From Mesorhizobium australicum (GTDB lineage Bacteria > Pseudomonadota > Alphaproteobacteria > Rhizobiales > Rhizobiaceae): a stretch of 64,000 nt of DNA. How positions within the stretch are numbered: the stretch's first letter is position 1; each line of letters starts with the position of its first letter. The stretch spans positions 4,717,501 through 4,781,500 of the forward strand of contig NZ_FXBL01000004.1 of NCBI RefSeq assembly GCF_900177325.1, written 5' to 3'. The notes beneath the pieces are model-generated. The model ran no database searches. It was not told where the DNA came from and worked only from the letters and a program-made list of their open reading frames with translations. Below, piece by piece: positions 9,374 through 17,162 of the stretch. A program made the translations under genes and the position numbers.

Positions 9374-9646
9374 TCATCGAAAATCGGCGGAGGTGAGCGT
9401 GTAGGACGTTCGTCGGCCATGCGAATAGGCTTCGCGGGCGACATCTTGGATGGATCCGCGCGCCGCATCAAACGCCGAAAGATACTCGGCCTCCGACGGC
9501 ACCGGCGAACCTCGCACGGACAACGCGTCCGCCTCGATGAAGAACGGCACCTCGAACATGCCGTCGTGGCCGATGAAGCGCACGGCGTTGCGCACCTCGT
9601 CGAAACTGCGGCTCGGATTGGGGAAGGCAAGGCCCATGACGCTCAC
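9374..9646 (-). CDS. DUF1488 family protein
   Basis: A 90-residue protein with the DUF1488 pattern: LAFPNPSRSFDEVRNAVRF, then GHDGMFEVPFFIEADAL. The apparent GTG start at 9646 overlaps the stop of the small basic gene (GTGA), suggesting coupled translation; ATG 9637 is an equally good start. The function is unknown. The family is widespread in proteobacteria, often beside small stress-related genes. Confidence 0.85.
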   Translation of the reverse strand: MSVMGLAFPNPSRSFDEVRNAVRFIGHDGMFEVPFFIEADALSVRGSPVPSEAEYLSAFDAARGSIQDVAREAYSHGRRTSYTLTSADFR

Positions 9647-9786
9647 GCCTTGCCCTTGGCGCGCAGCGCAGTCGGGCTGGTCGCAAGCTTGATCTGGCTG
9701 CCGAAAGTGCTCTCAGGCGTGGGCGGAGCCTTGTCCTGCTTCGGCTTCCTGATCTCGCGCGTGCTGCGTTTCTGTCCCTTGGCCAT
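9643..9786 (-). CDS. small basic conserved protein (47 aa)
   Basis: A 47-residue Lys/Arg-rich protein beginning MAKGQKRSTREIRKPKQD. This N-terminus matches a small protein of unknown function that I recall as common in proteobacteria. The rest contains FGSQIKLATSPTALR and no hydrophobic segment. It is nested in a tight operon: its first 74 bases overlap the tail of the upstream gene in another frame, and its stop overlaps the DUF1488 start. Confidence 0.7.
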   Translation of the reverse strand: MAKGQKRSTREIRKPKQDKAPPTPESTFGSQIKLATSPTALRAKGKA

Positions 9787-10078
9787 GGCCGAATGTCCTT
9801 TCGAGGAGAGCTGCGTCGTCCGATCCGGACGACGGCGTCGCGGCCTCGAGACTGTCCTGCGTTGCCACCCGCTCGTGACGTTCGTCGTCGCTGCGGATGC
9901 GGTACTGTAGGGAATCGCCCCGCGGCGGTAGCCTCGCGGTGATGTGGTAGTTGCCGGCAGCCTTGGCGAGGCGGCCGAAGCCGCCCTTCAACCTCACGAG
10001 TTGCCCCACCGCAAAGAGATGGGTCGCAGCTTCCTGCCGCACCGGGCGCGCGCCGGGCCGTCGGGTGTCGTTCGTCAT
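9713..10078 (-). CDS. hypothetical protein with KOW-like core
   Basis: A 121-residue protein. The core (about residues 22-78) reads FAVGQLVRLKGGFGR...YHITARLPPRGDSLQYRIRSD...ERHERVATQDSLE, a small beta-barrel-like pattern seen in uncharacterised rhizobial proteins. The last 40 residues are less constrained and overlap the following 47-aa gene by 74 bp, so the tail may be a read-through extension. Its ATG overlaps the stop of the upstream gene (ATGA). The function is unknown; nucleic-acid binding would be a guess. Confidence 0.65.
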   Translation of the reverse strand: MTNDTRRPGARPVRQEAATHLFAVGQLVRLKGGFGRLAKAAGNYHITARLPPRGDSLQYRIRSDDERHERVATQDSLEAATPSSGSDDAALLERTFGHGQGTETQHARDQEAEAGQGSAHA

Positions 10079-10335
10079 GATCCAAGATCCCTTTCGAGAG
10101 CGGATTTGAGATCGGCGGAATCGATCGGCACGATCTGGAACCTCGTCGCGGGCCTGCCGATCCCTGGCAGATGGAGAAAGGCACCGACCTGCCGCCAGGC
10201 AAGCAGCGAAAGACCTTCGACCAGCTCCTCGTCATAGTCGACGCGGTAATCGCCGGCTGGCTGCGCGCTATCCAGGCCTTGCAGCCGGAAGGGCGAGGAG
10301 AAGTGGACAGTCGTCTGCGTCGTGCGGATGGTCAT
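10075..10335 (-). CDS. conserved hypothetical protein, first gene of small operon
   Basis: An 86-residue protein; I favour ATG 10335 (MTIRTTQTTVHFSSPF) over ATG 10353. The pattern is a beta-rich N-terminus, then AGDYRVDYDEELVEGLSLLAWRQVGAFLHLP, then a C-terminal LKSALERD helix. It resembles uncharacterised rhizobial proteins. It overlaps the next gene by 4 bp (ATGA) and heads the five-gene run down to the transglutaminase. Confidence 0.7.
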   Translation of the reverse strand: MTIRTTQTTVHFSSPFRLQGLDSAQPAGDYRVDYDEELVEGLSLLAWRQVGAFLHLPGIGRPATRFQIVPIDSADLKSALERDLGS

Positions 10336-10929
10336 GCCTTCTGCTTTCCGCAAGCGGTCGCCACGGCAGCGCCTGCACCAATGCCATCCGAACCGGACCG
10401 ATGCCGGGCTGCCAGTACATCCGTGGTCAACTCGGCGTTCGTTCCAGGGTTCGAACGGCGCGACATGCCGCGCCGGAAAGGCGCAAGGCGGTCGCTATCG
10501 AAAATTCGGTGGTGGATGGCGGGTCTCTGACACCGCGAAAGCCAGATCGGCCAAATCAACGAGATCCATATATGCGCCTCAATCGAGTTTTGTTCAAGCT
10601 GGAACGCATGTTTTATTTTCAGAAAAGCTGAAAACGATACGCGTTCGAAATCCAGATTCAAATTGAATTCCTGTTTTCACCCGAGCGAACATCAGTCGAT
10701 GTCCTGTTTTTGGGCCGTATTATTTTGAGTCGCGGAGTTTTATTTTCCCCGCTCCTATCATTCGATCTGCAATGGGGATATTGTCGAAGAGCGGTTGTCT
10801 CCTACGGTGGCTGCAGAAAGAACCCCGATGAAATCCGCTCCACTTCCACGACCGCGTCGTCATCCGGCGCGCGGAAGATGATGTGCCATTCCCCGGCGGG
10901 CTTCCCCACATCAACCAAGGAGCACATCG
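10336..10929. other. 594-bp divergent intergenic region, no gene seen
   Basis: This is one of the longest gene-free stretches here and is clearly more AT-rich than its neighbours between about 10540 and 10790. It separates the leftward small-protein operon from the rightward small-membrane-protein genes and must hold both promoters. I found no convincing RNA gene, terminator or sigma-specific promoter. Short frames in it lack ribosome binding sites and family resemblance. Confidence 0.5.
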
Positions 10930-11322
10930 ATGGCCATGCAAGGCAGCGCGACCAAGACCCTGTCCCAGCGCTGGGACGATTACCGTCCAACGAAATCGAC
11001 CCTCGTCTGGGCCTGCATCGGCGCGGCGGTGGTGACGATGATCGTTGGCTTCACCTGGGGCGGCTGGATGACCGGCAAGACCTCGCGCGAACTGGCGTCG
11101 GCAGCCGGATCGACGGCGCGTGGTGAACTCGCTGGTCAGATCTGCGTCGACAGGTTCAGGACCGCGCCCGACTCCGCAGCGCGACTGACCGAGCTCAAGG
11201 CGCTTTCCGGCGCCTTTGCCCAGCGACAGTTCGTCGAGGCAGGCGGTTGGGCGACGATGCCCGGCCAGACCACGCCCGACAGGCGAGGCGCTGAAGCCTG
11301 CGCCGCCGCACTCGTCGCCTGA
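10930..11322 (+). CDS. hypothetical single-pass membrane protein
   Basis: A 130-residue protein preceded by AAGGAG at 8 nt. One transmembrane helix (about residues 26-46, LVWACIGAAVVTMIVGFTWG) is followed by a soluble domain, probably periplasmic, with two Cys (QICVDRF and AEACAAAL) and helical character. The pattern is that of small inner-membrane proteins of unknown function known to me from rhizobia. It is the first of three short rightward genes that each have a strong ribosome binding site. Confidence 0.75.
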   Translation: MAMQGSATKTLSQRWDDYRPTKSTLVWACIGAAVVTMIVGFTWGGWMTGKTSRELASAAGSTARGELAGQICVDRFRTAPDSAARLTELKALSGAFAQRQFVEAGGWATMPGQTTPDRRGAEACAAALVA

Positions 11323-11390
11323 GCCCACACCGAAGACCTCACGCTGGCCGGGACGCACGCCCCGGTCAAATGCCCAGCAAGGAGCGCACG

Positions 11391-11558
11391 ATGATCACCT
11401 ATACCAAGAAGCCGGCGCCCCAGCCGACCCCGAACGAGACCGAGACAAACCGCTTCGACCGCATCCGCAAGGCCGCAGCCGAGCAGCACAGGAAATCCGA
11501 CACCGACGGCGCCAAGCGCCGCGAGCGCCGGACGGTCGAGGACAACCGGATCATCTGA
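11391..11558 (+). CDS. small hydrophilic hypothetical protein (55 aa)
   Basis: A 55-residue, strongly charged protein with a proline-rich N-terminus and basic helical C-terminus (DGAKRRERRTVEDNRII). AAGGAG lies 8 nt before ATG 11391. It has no membrane segment and no family that I recognise. It sits 68 bp after the membrane protein and 33 bp before a 37-aa membrane peptide, suggesting one transcript. Confidence 0.6.
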   Translation: MITYTKKPAPQPTPNETETNRFDRIRKAAAEQHRKSDTDGAKRRERRTVEDNRII

Positions 11559-11591
11559 GCCGGTTCATACGCGGAAGGAGGCACGACACCA

Positions 11592-11705
11592 ATGAGATAT
11601 CTCGACCGACTGAAGACCGATCCCTCGCTTCTGCTGCTCATCTTGATGATCGCCGGCCTGGGCGCCATCGTCGTCTACCTGGCGCTGAGCAGCATCACCT
11701 ACTGA
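11592..11705 (+). CDS. 37-aa single-TM peptide
   Basis: A very short gene: a charged N-terminus (MRYLDRLKTDPS), then one transmembrane helix (LLLLILMIAGLGAIVVYLAL) and a short polar tail. GGAAGGAGG lies about 9 nt upstream, one of the strongest ribosome binding sites in the region. The end overlaps the convergent FAD monooxygenase gene by 11 bp. It could be a membrane-complex accessory peptide; no function can be assigned. Confidence 0.6.
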   Translation: MRYLDRLKTDPSLLLLILMIAGLGAIVVYLALSSITY

Positions 11706-12981
11706 CCTTCGCACCGGGCGCGATTGTCGGCGGCGCCGTGTTGAGCGTGTCGATGGCAAAGCCCGCGGCCTTCTTGTAGCCGGCCATGAACGCGGCGCGT
11801 TCCTCGGACGGAATCACGTCATCTATAGTGTCGAAGGTGCCGCCGCAGCGCTCGTCGACCAGATTGAGAAGACCGAAGGGCCCTGCCCCACGGTTGCGCA
11901 ACACGAGTTGCGAGATCGGCCCGCAGAAGCGCGAATCGTAAGCGGCGAGCGCCGCCTCGCCAAGTCCATGCTCGACCATCGCCGCGCCCAGCGTGCGTGT
12001 GTCGACGATCGCCTGGCTCGCGCCGTTGGAGCCCGTCGGATACATCGGATGCGCCGCGTCGCCGATGAGGATCACCCGCCCGTCCTGCCAGGTTGCGACA
12101 GGATCGCGGTCGATCATCGGGTTCTCGTAGGCGCCGTCCGCGCCGGAAAGCAGAGCGGGAACGTCCAGCCAGTCCCAGGTCCAGCCATCGAAATGATGGA
12201 TGAAGTCGTCGATGGCGACCGGCCTGAACCAGCCGGAATTCTTGCGCCCCTCTGCCGCATCGACCGTGACCTCCGCGATCCAGTTGATCGTCGCGAGGCC
12301 AGTCGCCGGGTCCGGCGGCGAGATCGGGTAGAAGACGAAGCGGTGGCGGTGGGTGCCGAGACCGACAAAGGAAGCGCCGGACCGGATCGGCACGCCGGGG
12401 CTGACGCCACGCCACATGATCGCGCCACCCCAATGGATCGGCGGCTGGGCCGGGTGCATTTGCGCGCGCACCGCCGAATGCATCCCGTCGGCGCCGATCA
12501 GCAGTGAACAGCGGAATTCGGAACGACCCCCGTCGGTCGCCTCGACCGAAGTGGTAACGGTGCCGTCGGCCTCGTTGCGATAGCCGATCACCCGCCGGCC
12601 GGTGCGCACCGCGCCAGGGCCCATCCGCTCGACGACCTTGCGATAGAGCAGCATCTGCAATTCGCCGCGGTGGACCGCATATTGCGGCCAGCGATAGCCT
12701 GCGAGAAGTCCGCGCGGCTCGGAATAGATATCGTTGCCGTTCAGCCCCACCAGCGCCCATTCGCGCGCCGGCATGCCGATACGGTCGAGTTCCTCGGCGC
12801 CGATGCCGAGATCGCCGAGTTCGCGCACCGCGTTGGGCTGCAGGTTGATGCCGACACCGAGCGGCTTCAGCTCGCGCACCTGCTCGAACACGACGCAGGG
12901 CACGCCGATCTGGTGCAGCGTTAGCGCCATGGCCAGACCGCCGATGCCGGCGCCGGCGACCAATACGGGCAGCTCTTTCAT
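11695..12981 (-). CDS. FAD-dependent monooxygenase (salicylate hydroxylase-like)
   Basis: A 428-residue group A flavoprotein monooxygenase. The FAD dinucleotide-binding motif is at the N-terminus (VLVAGAGIGGLAMAL, residues 6-20). The ribityl-binding motif GDAAHPMYPTGSNGASQAI is near residues 305-325. The family hydroxylates aromatic substrates using NAD(P)H and oxygen. The C-terminus after about 360 is longer than in the shortest members. No catabolic neighbours are seen, so the substrate is unknown. Confidence 0.9.
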   Translation of the reverse strand: MKELPVLVAGAGIGGLAMALTLHQIGVPCVVFEQVRELKPLGVGINLQPNAVRELGDLGIGAEELDRIGMPAREWALVGLNGNDIYSEPRGLLAGYRWPQYAVHRGELQMLLYRKVVERMGPGAVRTGRRVIGYRNEADGTVTTSVEATDGGRSEFRCSLLIGADGMHSAVRAQMHPAQPPIHWGGAIMWRGVSPGVPIRSGASFVGLGTHRHRFVFYPISPPDPATGLATINWIAEVTVDAAEGRKNSGWFRPVAIDDFIHHFDGWTWDWLDVPALLSGADGAYENPMIDRDPVATWQDGRVILIGDAAHPMYPTGSNGASQAIVDTRTLGAAMVEHGLGEAALAAYDSRFCGPISQLVLRNRGAGPFGLLNLVDERCGGTFDTIDDVIPSEERAAFMAGYKKAAGFAIDTLNTAPPTIAPGAKVSR

Positions 12982-13068
12982 GTGGTCCCTCCGCCGGCTC
13001 TCCTAGCGGATCATGACGGTGGAGGGAACAGGGGCCTCGAGAGCGGATGGCTGGTCGCGTCGTTGCGA

Positions 13069-13467
13069 TCAGTCTCCGGTCCAGCGATCCCATCGGCGGT
13101 CCATACGCCGATGGACGCGGTATTCCACCCGCGCGTCGCGGCGAGCATCGACCCAGGGAGAGGCGGCCGGAACACGATGGTACACAGTCGTCACCGGCAC
13201 GGAATAGCCCGGCGCCGTATAATAGATATGGCTGGCGGACACCCAGCCCCGACGTCCCGCCCAGACGACATCGCACCAGGACGAGCCGGGAAGGCAGCCG
13301 ACGATTGTGATCGATTGGCTGGACGGGACGACGACGATGACGGCGTGCCGGGTGCTGGGACCGGCCCGCATGTTGACGGTCGCCGTGGTGAGGCCCGGGC
13401 TTGCCGCTGCCTCCACGCCGGACCAGATGAGCGCCGCCAGGGCGACGAAGGTCAGTTTCAGTTTCAT
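13069..13467 (-). CDS. secreted SH3 domain protein
   Basis: A 132-residue protein with a Sec signal peptide (hydrophobic about 5-20, cleavage near VEA-AAS). A bacterial SH3 domain covers about 25-85: TVNMRAGPSTRHAVIVVVP, then GCLPGSSWCDVVWAGRRGWVS. The Arg/Asp/Trp-rich tail has no known fold. Such proteins bind cell-wall peptides in the periplasm. It lies 31 bp downstream of the leftward EF-hand gene, possibly cotranscribed with it. Confidence 0.88.
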   Translation of the reverse strand: MKLKLTFVALAALIWSGVEAAASPGLTTATVNMRAGPSTRHAVIVVVPSSQSITIVGCLPGSSWCDVVWAGRRGWVSASHIYYTAPGYSVPVTTVYHRVPAASPWVDARRDARVEYRVHRRMDRRWDRWTGD

Positions 13468-13498
13468 GATTTTCTCCTGTCAGTCGGTTTGCCGGGCA

Positions 13499-13924
13499 CT
13501 ATCGCTGCCGAAGCGCCCTCAGCTCTGAGAGGGACAGAGAACCATCGCCATTGGCGTCCGCGAGCCTGAGCCGGTCGGGAACGAACGTTGAGAATTCCTC
13601 GCGCGAGATGCGGCGATCGCGGTTGGTATCCATCTGCGTCGCTTGCGCCGCCATATCGTCGGCCGAGTCCGTTGCGATGTTTCGCCGGTCCTCCAGCCGT
13701 CGCGCCGCTGCGTCCAGTTCGCCCGTGTCGAGAAACCCGTCGCGATTTGCATCGAGCCGGTCGAAGAATACGCCCCGCGCGACTTGTACCTCCGAGAACT
13801 GGATCGCCCGATCGCCGTTCGCATCCAGCTTTCGGAACATCTTTCGGACATTCTGGACGTCGGAGGCCCAGGCGCCACTCGCAGCGAGCAGAAGCGGGGC
13901 GAGGAGAAGGAGCTTCGTTTTCAT
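13499..13924 (-). CDS. EF-hand calcium-binding protein, secreted
   Basis: A 141-residue protein with a signal peptide (residues 1-20, cleavage after AWA) and four EF-hand loops of DxNxDG type: DANGDRAIQFSE, DANRDGFLDTGE, DTNRDRRISREE and DANGDGSLSLSE. Loops 2 and 4 have the canonical Gly at position 6; loops 1 and 3 have Arg there and may bind more weakly. It is a periplasmic calcium buffer or sensor. It is divergent from a second EF-hand gene, with three copies of an 8-bp motif between them, and next to an ECF sigma operon. Confidence 0.92.
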   Translation of the reverse strand: MKTKLLLLAPLLLAASGAWASDVQNVRKMFRKLDANGDRAIQFSEVQVARGVFFDRLDANRDGFLDTGELDAAARRLEDRRNIATDSADDMAAQATQMDTNRDRRISREEFSTFVPDRLRLADANGDGSLSLSELRALRQR

Positions 13925-13969
13925 GCGTATCCTCTATGCAATAGGGCCGTCGCGACCCTGTCTGCATCG

Positions 13970-14069
13970 TCCTACGCAGCCGAACGTGTGCTCCTACGCT
14001 TAAGGCGAATGATTTCCTGTCGCCCGGCAGCGTCGGTGCGGCGACAGTATTTTCCACGCGAGCGTAGGA
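13970..14069. promoter_or_regulatory. three copies of TCCTACGC between the two EF-hand genes
   Basis: TCCTACGC occurs at 13970-13977 and 13992-13999, 22 bp apart in the same orientation, and inverted at 14062-14069 (GCGTAGGA). The 22-bp phasing puts the first two copies on one face of the helix. The region lies between divergent EF-hand genes, so this could be a shared operator or part of ECF-type promoters. Confidence 0.4.
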
Positions 14070-14211
14070 GGGGGCCCTTCCACGCGTATGGAGGGATGAC
14101 CGCTTCGGAGCGGCTCATGGAAACGAAAGGGATATCAGTCATGCGACCTGTATCAGCGGCGCTTGCTGCCTTCATGATCGGTCTGGCGACGCCCTCTGGG
14201 CCCAGGCGACG

Positions 14212-14571
14212 ATGCCAACGACGCGTCTCGATCGCCTTGACACCGATGGCGACGGGTTCGTCTCGCGCAACGAGATCGTGGCGGCGCGCGATCGCCTGTT
14301 CGAAAGACTGGACGGCAACGGCGACGGCAAGCTCGATGCCGACGAAATCGAGGAGTTGCGCGATGTCATCATGGATCGCGCCGTCGCCGCGCAGGCACGG
14401 CTGGCCAATCAGTCGCGGCGGATGGACACGAATGGCGACGGAGCGACCTCCAGGGAAGAGTTCGGCGCCCGGACCCTCCTGTTCGACCTGGCCGACCGCG
14501 ACGGCGACGGCCGGCTCTCGGCTGCCGAATTCGTGATGATGCGTGGCCTCCTCGGCGGGCGTGGCGGTTGA
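14212..14571 (+). CDS. EF-hand protein; signal peptide separated by an apparent frameshift
   Basis: The 119-residue frame from ATG 14212 carries three clear EF-hand loops (DTDGDGFVSRNE, DGNGDGKLDADE, DRDGDGRLSAAE) and one degenerate loop (DTNGDGATSREE). It lacks a signal peptide in this frame. Immediately upstream, ATG 14141 in another frame encodes MRPVSAALAAFMIGLATP. Adding one base in the CCC run at 14192-14194 would join that to LWAQA and give a complete signal peptide ahead of the EF-hands. The gene is therefore probably 14141-14571 with a 1-base deletion, either a sequence error or a real mutation. Without repair the product would stay in the cytoplasm. Confidence 0.75.
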   Translation: MPTTRLDRLDTDGDGFVSRNEIVAARDRLFERLDGNGDGKLDADEIEELRDVIMDRAVAAQARLANQSRRMDTNGDGATSREEFGARTLLFDLADRDGDGRLSAAEFVMMRGLLGGRGG

Positions 14572-14733
14572 CGACAACGACACTTTTCTCGTTCGCTGGC
14601 GGGAAGGAGTTCAGGTCCCGGTGAAACGCTCTTTCCAGTTCCGCTTGGTCGCACTCGGCTTGACCATCCCCGCAAGGGTTGCCGCCGGCATCGCTGAGTG
14701 GAACCGCAACTGCCGCCGGAGGTCAGGGCCAGC

Positions 14734-15354
14734 GTGAGCGGTGGGGAAGATTTCGGCGATGAACGGCGGCGCGAGCTTCGCGAGGATGACAATCTCCTCG
14801 TCCGGGTCGGCTTGGGCGATGATGGCGCGCTGGTGCGGCTCATCGATCGTCAGGGGCGAGGCTTGCGCCTGTTCGCCGCCCGCTATCTTGGAAGTGCCAC
14901 GGATGCGGAGGACATCGTGCAGGATGTGTTCGTCGCGGCATGGAAACACGCCCGTCGGTTCGACCCCGCCAAAGGCCGGGCCACGACATGGCTCTATCGC
15001 ATCGCGGCGAACCGCTGCATCGACGCGCGCCGCAGGCGTAGCTTTCGCGCCTTCATCGGCCTCGACGACGTGCAGGACGCAATCGCCGGCGACGAGCCGA
15101 CCGCCGACGCGCTTGTAGGCGCGCGCCAGGAACTCGCGGTCGTCCGCAATGGCCTGTCGCGCCTGCCGGAGCGGCAGCGCATGGCCCTGTTGCTGCGCGC
15201 CGTCGCCGACCTCGACGTCCCGGCGATAGCCCATGTCATGGGCGCCAGCGCCGGCTCCGTCGAGCAGTTGCTCGTGCGGGGCAGAAGGGGCTTGAGGGAT
15301 CACCTGGCAAGAACGCAGCAGACAGACGGGGATCGCAAAGGGACATCCAAATGA
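14734..15354 (+). CDS. ECF RNA polymerase sigma factor
   Basis: About 206 residues from GTG 14734, which has GGAGG 12 nt upstream; a GTG at 14698 is possible but has no ribosome binding site. Region 2 spans RYLGSATDAEDIVQDVF and TTWLYRIAANRCIDARRR. Region 4 spans LSRLPERQRMALLLRAVADL and the HTH VPAIAHVMGASAGSVEQLLVRGRRGL. No region 3 is present, as expected for ECF factors. It overlaps the next gene by 4 bp, an ATGA junction typical of a sigma/anti-sigma pair. Together with the downstream sensor-like protein it resembles the CnrH arrangement. Confidence 0.93.
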   Translation: MSGGEDFGDERRRELREDDNLLVRVGLGDDGALVRLIDRQGRGLRLFAARYLGSATDAEDIVQDVFVAAWKHARRFDPAKGRATTWLYRIAANRCIDARRRRSFRAFIGLDDVQDAIAGDEPTADALVGARQELAVVRNGLSRLPERQRMALLLRAVADLDVPAIAHVMGASAGSVEQLLVRGRRGLRDHLARTQQTDGDRKGTSK

Positions 15355-15800
15355 CCGAGGAAGAATTTGAGAGCCTGAAGCGCCGCTTCGGCGACGATAT
15401 CGCCGCCTGGCCCGCGCCTTACAGGCAGGAGGCGCACTTGTTCCTTGCGCGGGAACCCGGGGAAGCGGACATCGGCAGCGACGCTCGCCTCGATCGGATC
15501 GTTCTCGAATCCGCGCTGGCGGAAACGGACGAGCAGGCGATCGCGCGAAAGGTTCTGGCGCGAATCGACCGTGGGCCCGTCTTCCGATTCCCTCTCATGA
15601 TGCCGTCATGGCGGCTTCCCGCCGCGGCGGCCGGATTCGCCATCGTTCTGGTCGCGGCCGGCATAGCCGGTTATTCGGCAGCGGGGTCGGACCTCTGGCA
15701 GATCGATCGGGCGCTGCTCGCTCTTGCGACCGGCGAACCGGCGGTGACGGACATTGAGATCGATTGGCCGGGAAACGTCGGTCAGGAGGATTTGCTATGA
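15351..15800 (+). CDS. putative membrane anti-sigma factor
   Basis: A 149-residue protein with a cytoplasmic N-terminal half (EEEFESLKRRFGDDIAAWPAP) and one transmembrane helix (about 88-108, PAAAAGFAIVLVAAGIAGY). A short periplasmic tail follows. Its position directly after the ECF gene with overlapping stop/start, and its topology, match anti-sigma factors of the CnrY type. No zinc (HxxxCxxC) motif is present, so it is not a ZAS-type factor. The assignment rests on context and topology. Confidence 0.75.
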   Translation: MTEEEFESLKRRFGDDIAAWPAPYRQEAHLFLAREPGEADIGSDARLDRIVLESALAETDEQAIARKVLARIDRGPVFRFPLMMPSWRLPAAAAGFAIVLVAAGIAGYSAAGSDLWQIDRALLALATGEPAVTDIEIDWPGNVGQEDLL

Positions 15801-16189
15801 CCCGCCGGTCCACGCTGCAATTGGTGCTCGTCACGGCACTCGCCCTGTCCGTGATCGCGAACGGGTTTCTTCTCGGTTTCGTCGCGCGGAGCATCGGCGC
15901 AGGCGGCGGCTTGGCTGTGCTTTCCGAGAGCATCGGCAGTGCTTATCCGGCCGAAGTGCGCGCCGAGTTTCGCCGCCTGTTGCGCGAAAACCGGCCGCGC
16001 ACTCGCGCGGCGCTGCGCGATCTGCGGCAGGCGCGTCAGAAGCTGGCCGCGACGGCAAGGGCTGCCCCGCTGGATGAGACGGAAGCCAGGCGCGCAATGC
16101 AGGAGGTGCGGACCGCAACCGATGCGCTTCAGAGCCTCGTGCAGGAACTGCTGCTGGAGGCCTTGAAGCGGACCCGCGGCGCAAGCTGA
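15797..16189 (+). CDS. periplasmic metal-sensor-like protein (CnrX/Metal_resist type)
   Basis: A 130-residue protein from ATG 15797, overlapping the preceding stop by 4 bp. An N-terminal membrane anchor (about residues 10-30) is followed by an all-helical periplasmic domain with hook-like Arg-rich helices (EFRRLLRENRPRTRAALRDLRQARQKL). This is the pattern of the heavy-metal sensor/CpxP-like fold. CnrX uses His residues for metal, but none is evident here, so the signal may differ. It probably binds the anti-sigma factor and conveys an envelope signal. Confidence 0.72.
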   Translation: MTRRSTLQLVLVTALALSVIANGFLLGFVARSIGAGGGLAVLSESIGSAYPAEVRAEFRRLLRENRPRTRAALRDLRQARQKLAATARAAPLDETEARRAMQEVRTATDALQSLVQELLLEALKRTRGAS

Positions 16190-16235
16190 CCAGCGCCCCG
16201 GCGCAAGCGAACCTGATGACGCGGAACCCGCCCTC

Positions 16236-17162
16236 TCACGCCCGCGCCGCCGACGCCTCGTCGCAGGCCCTCAGGATCGCCAGGAACGCTGGATCGACGT
16301 TCTCCTCGATCGCGTCGAGCACGCGCTGCGCACCACGGTCGCCCTGCGCGTCGCGAAAGCCCTTGGCGGCACGGCGGCGCTCGTCGCTGTCGGGGTCCGC
16401 CTCGTCCCAGTACGAGAGCAGCACGTGCCAGACCACCAGCGCCTGGACGAACTGGTACGGATCGAGCGGATTGCCCGACCAGGGCGAGACGATCGGCGCG
16501 CGACCGGTTTCGTGGACGAGCTGCCGGCCGGTGGCGCATTCGGCGAGGAACATGATGCCATGCACCGCCTCATGGATCAGCCCGTTCACCTGCGGATTGT
16601 CGAACCGCGCCTCTTCGCCCACGCCCACCATCGAGTAACCCGGCAGCGACGAGATGCTGCTCGATCCCACGCAGTTGGGCGCGAGTGCCAGGCGGCGTGT
16701 GCCGCCGGCGACGATCGCGCCATAGGCCGGCCCGTCCATGATCGCCGCGAAAACGTCCTTCACCCGCCGCACCAGCGCCGACGAGGCGGGATAGGCGTCC
16801 GCATAGGTCGCCCGCTCCGCCTCGTGGCCGCTGGAGACGACGATCGGTGCCACGCCCGCGCCGTCCCACTGCATCAGCGATTCGCCCGGCATCGCCATCA
16901 GCACCTCCAGATTGGCGACGACCTCGTCGAGGTCGAAGCGCAGGCGGCTGTAGGAGGCGCCGATGAAATAGGGATCGTTGGCGATCAGCGCCTCGCGTGC
17001 CGGCGAAATGTCCGTCACATTGCGCAGCGGCTGCAAAAGCTCGCTGACATAGGCCCGCGTGCGGGGCGCGAGGGTCGCCTCCAGCCCGCGCACCATGGTC
17101 GAGATGGGCTTAGGCCGCAGGTCGATGAGCGGTTCGAGAAGCCGAAAATCCTGGTCCGACAT
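16236..17162 (-). CDS. HExxH-motif protein of a radical SAM peptide locus (putative peptide hydroxylase)
   Basis: A 308-residue protein from ATG 17162, overlapping the radical SAM gene by 53 bp. It contains HEAVH at residues 197-201, inside GLIHEAVHGIMFLAE. A conserved-looking WSGNPLDPYQFVQALVVWHV follows near 228-246, the spacing seen in the HEXXH-domain family found beside FxsB-type maturases. Members of that family are now described as alpha-ketoglutarate/Fe(II)-dependent peptide beta-hydroxylases rather than proteases. No signal peptide is present, so it acts in the cytoplasm, presumably on the precursor peptide. A zinc peptidase role remains possible. Confidence 0.75.
   Translation of the reverse strand: MSDQDFRLLEPLIDLRPKPISTMVRGLEATLAPRTRAYVSELLQPLRNVTDISPAREALIANDPYFIGASYSRLRFDLDEVVANLEVLMAMPGESLMQWDGAGVAPIVVSSGHEAERATYADAYPASSALVRRVKDVFAAIMDGPAYGAIVAGGTRRLALAPNCVGSSSISSLPGYSMVGVGEEARFDNPQVNGLIHEAVHGIMFLAECATGRQLVHETGRAPIVSPWSGNPLDPYQFVQALVVWHVLLSYWDEADPDSDERRRAAKGFRDAQGDRGAQRVLDAIEENVDPAFLAILRACDEASAARA

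Noticed and set aside
16236..17162. HExxH protein as a secreted zinc protease
   Set aside because: There is no signal peptide, and the coupling to a radical SAM maturase favours the peptide-modifying HEXXH family. Protease activity is kept only as an alternative.
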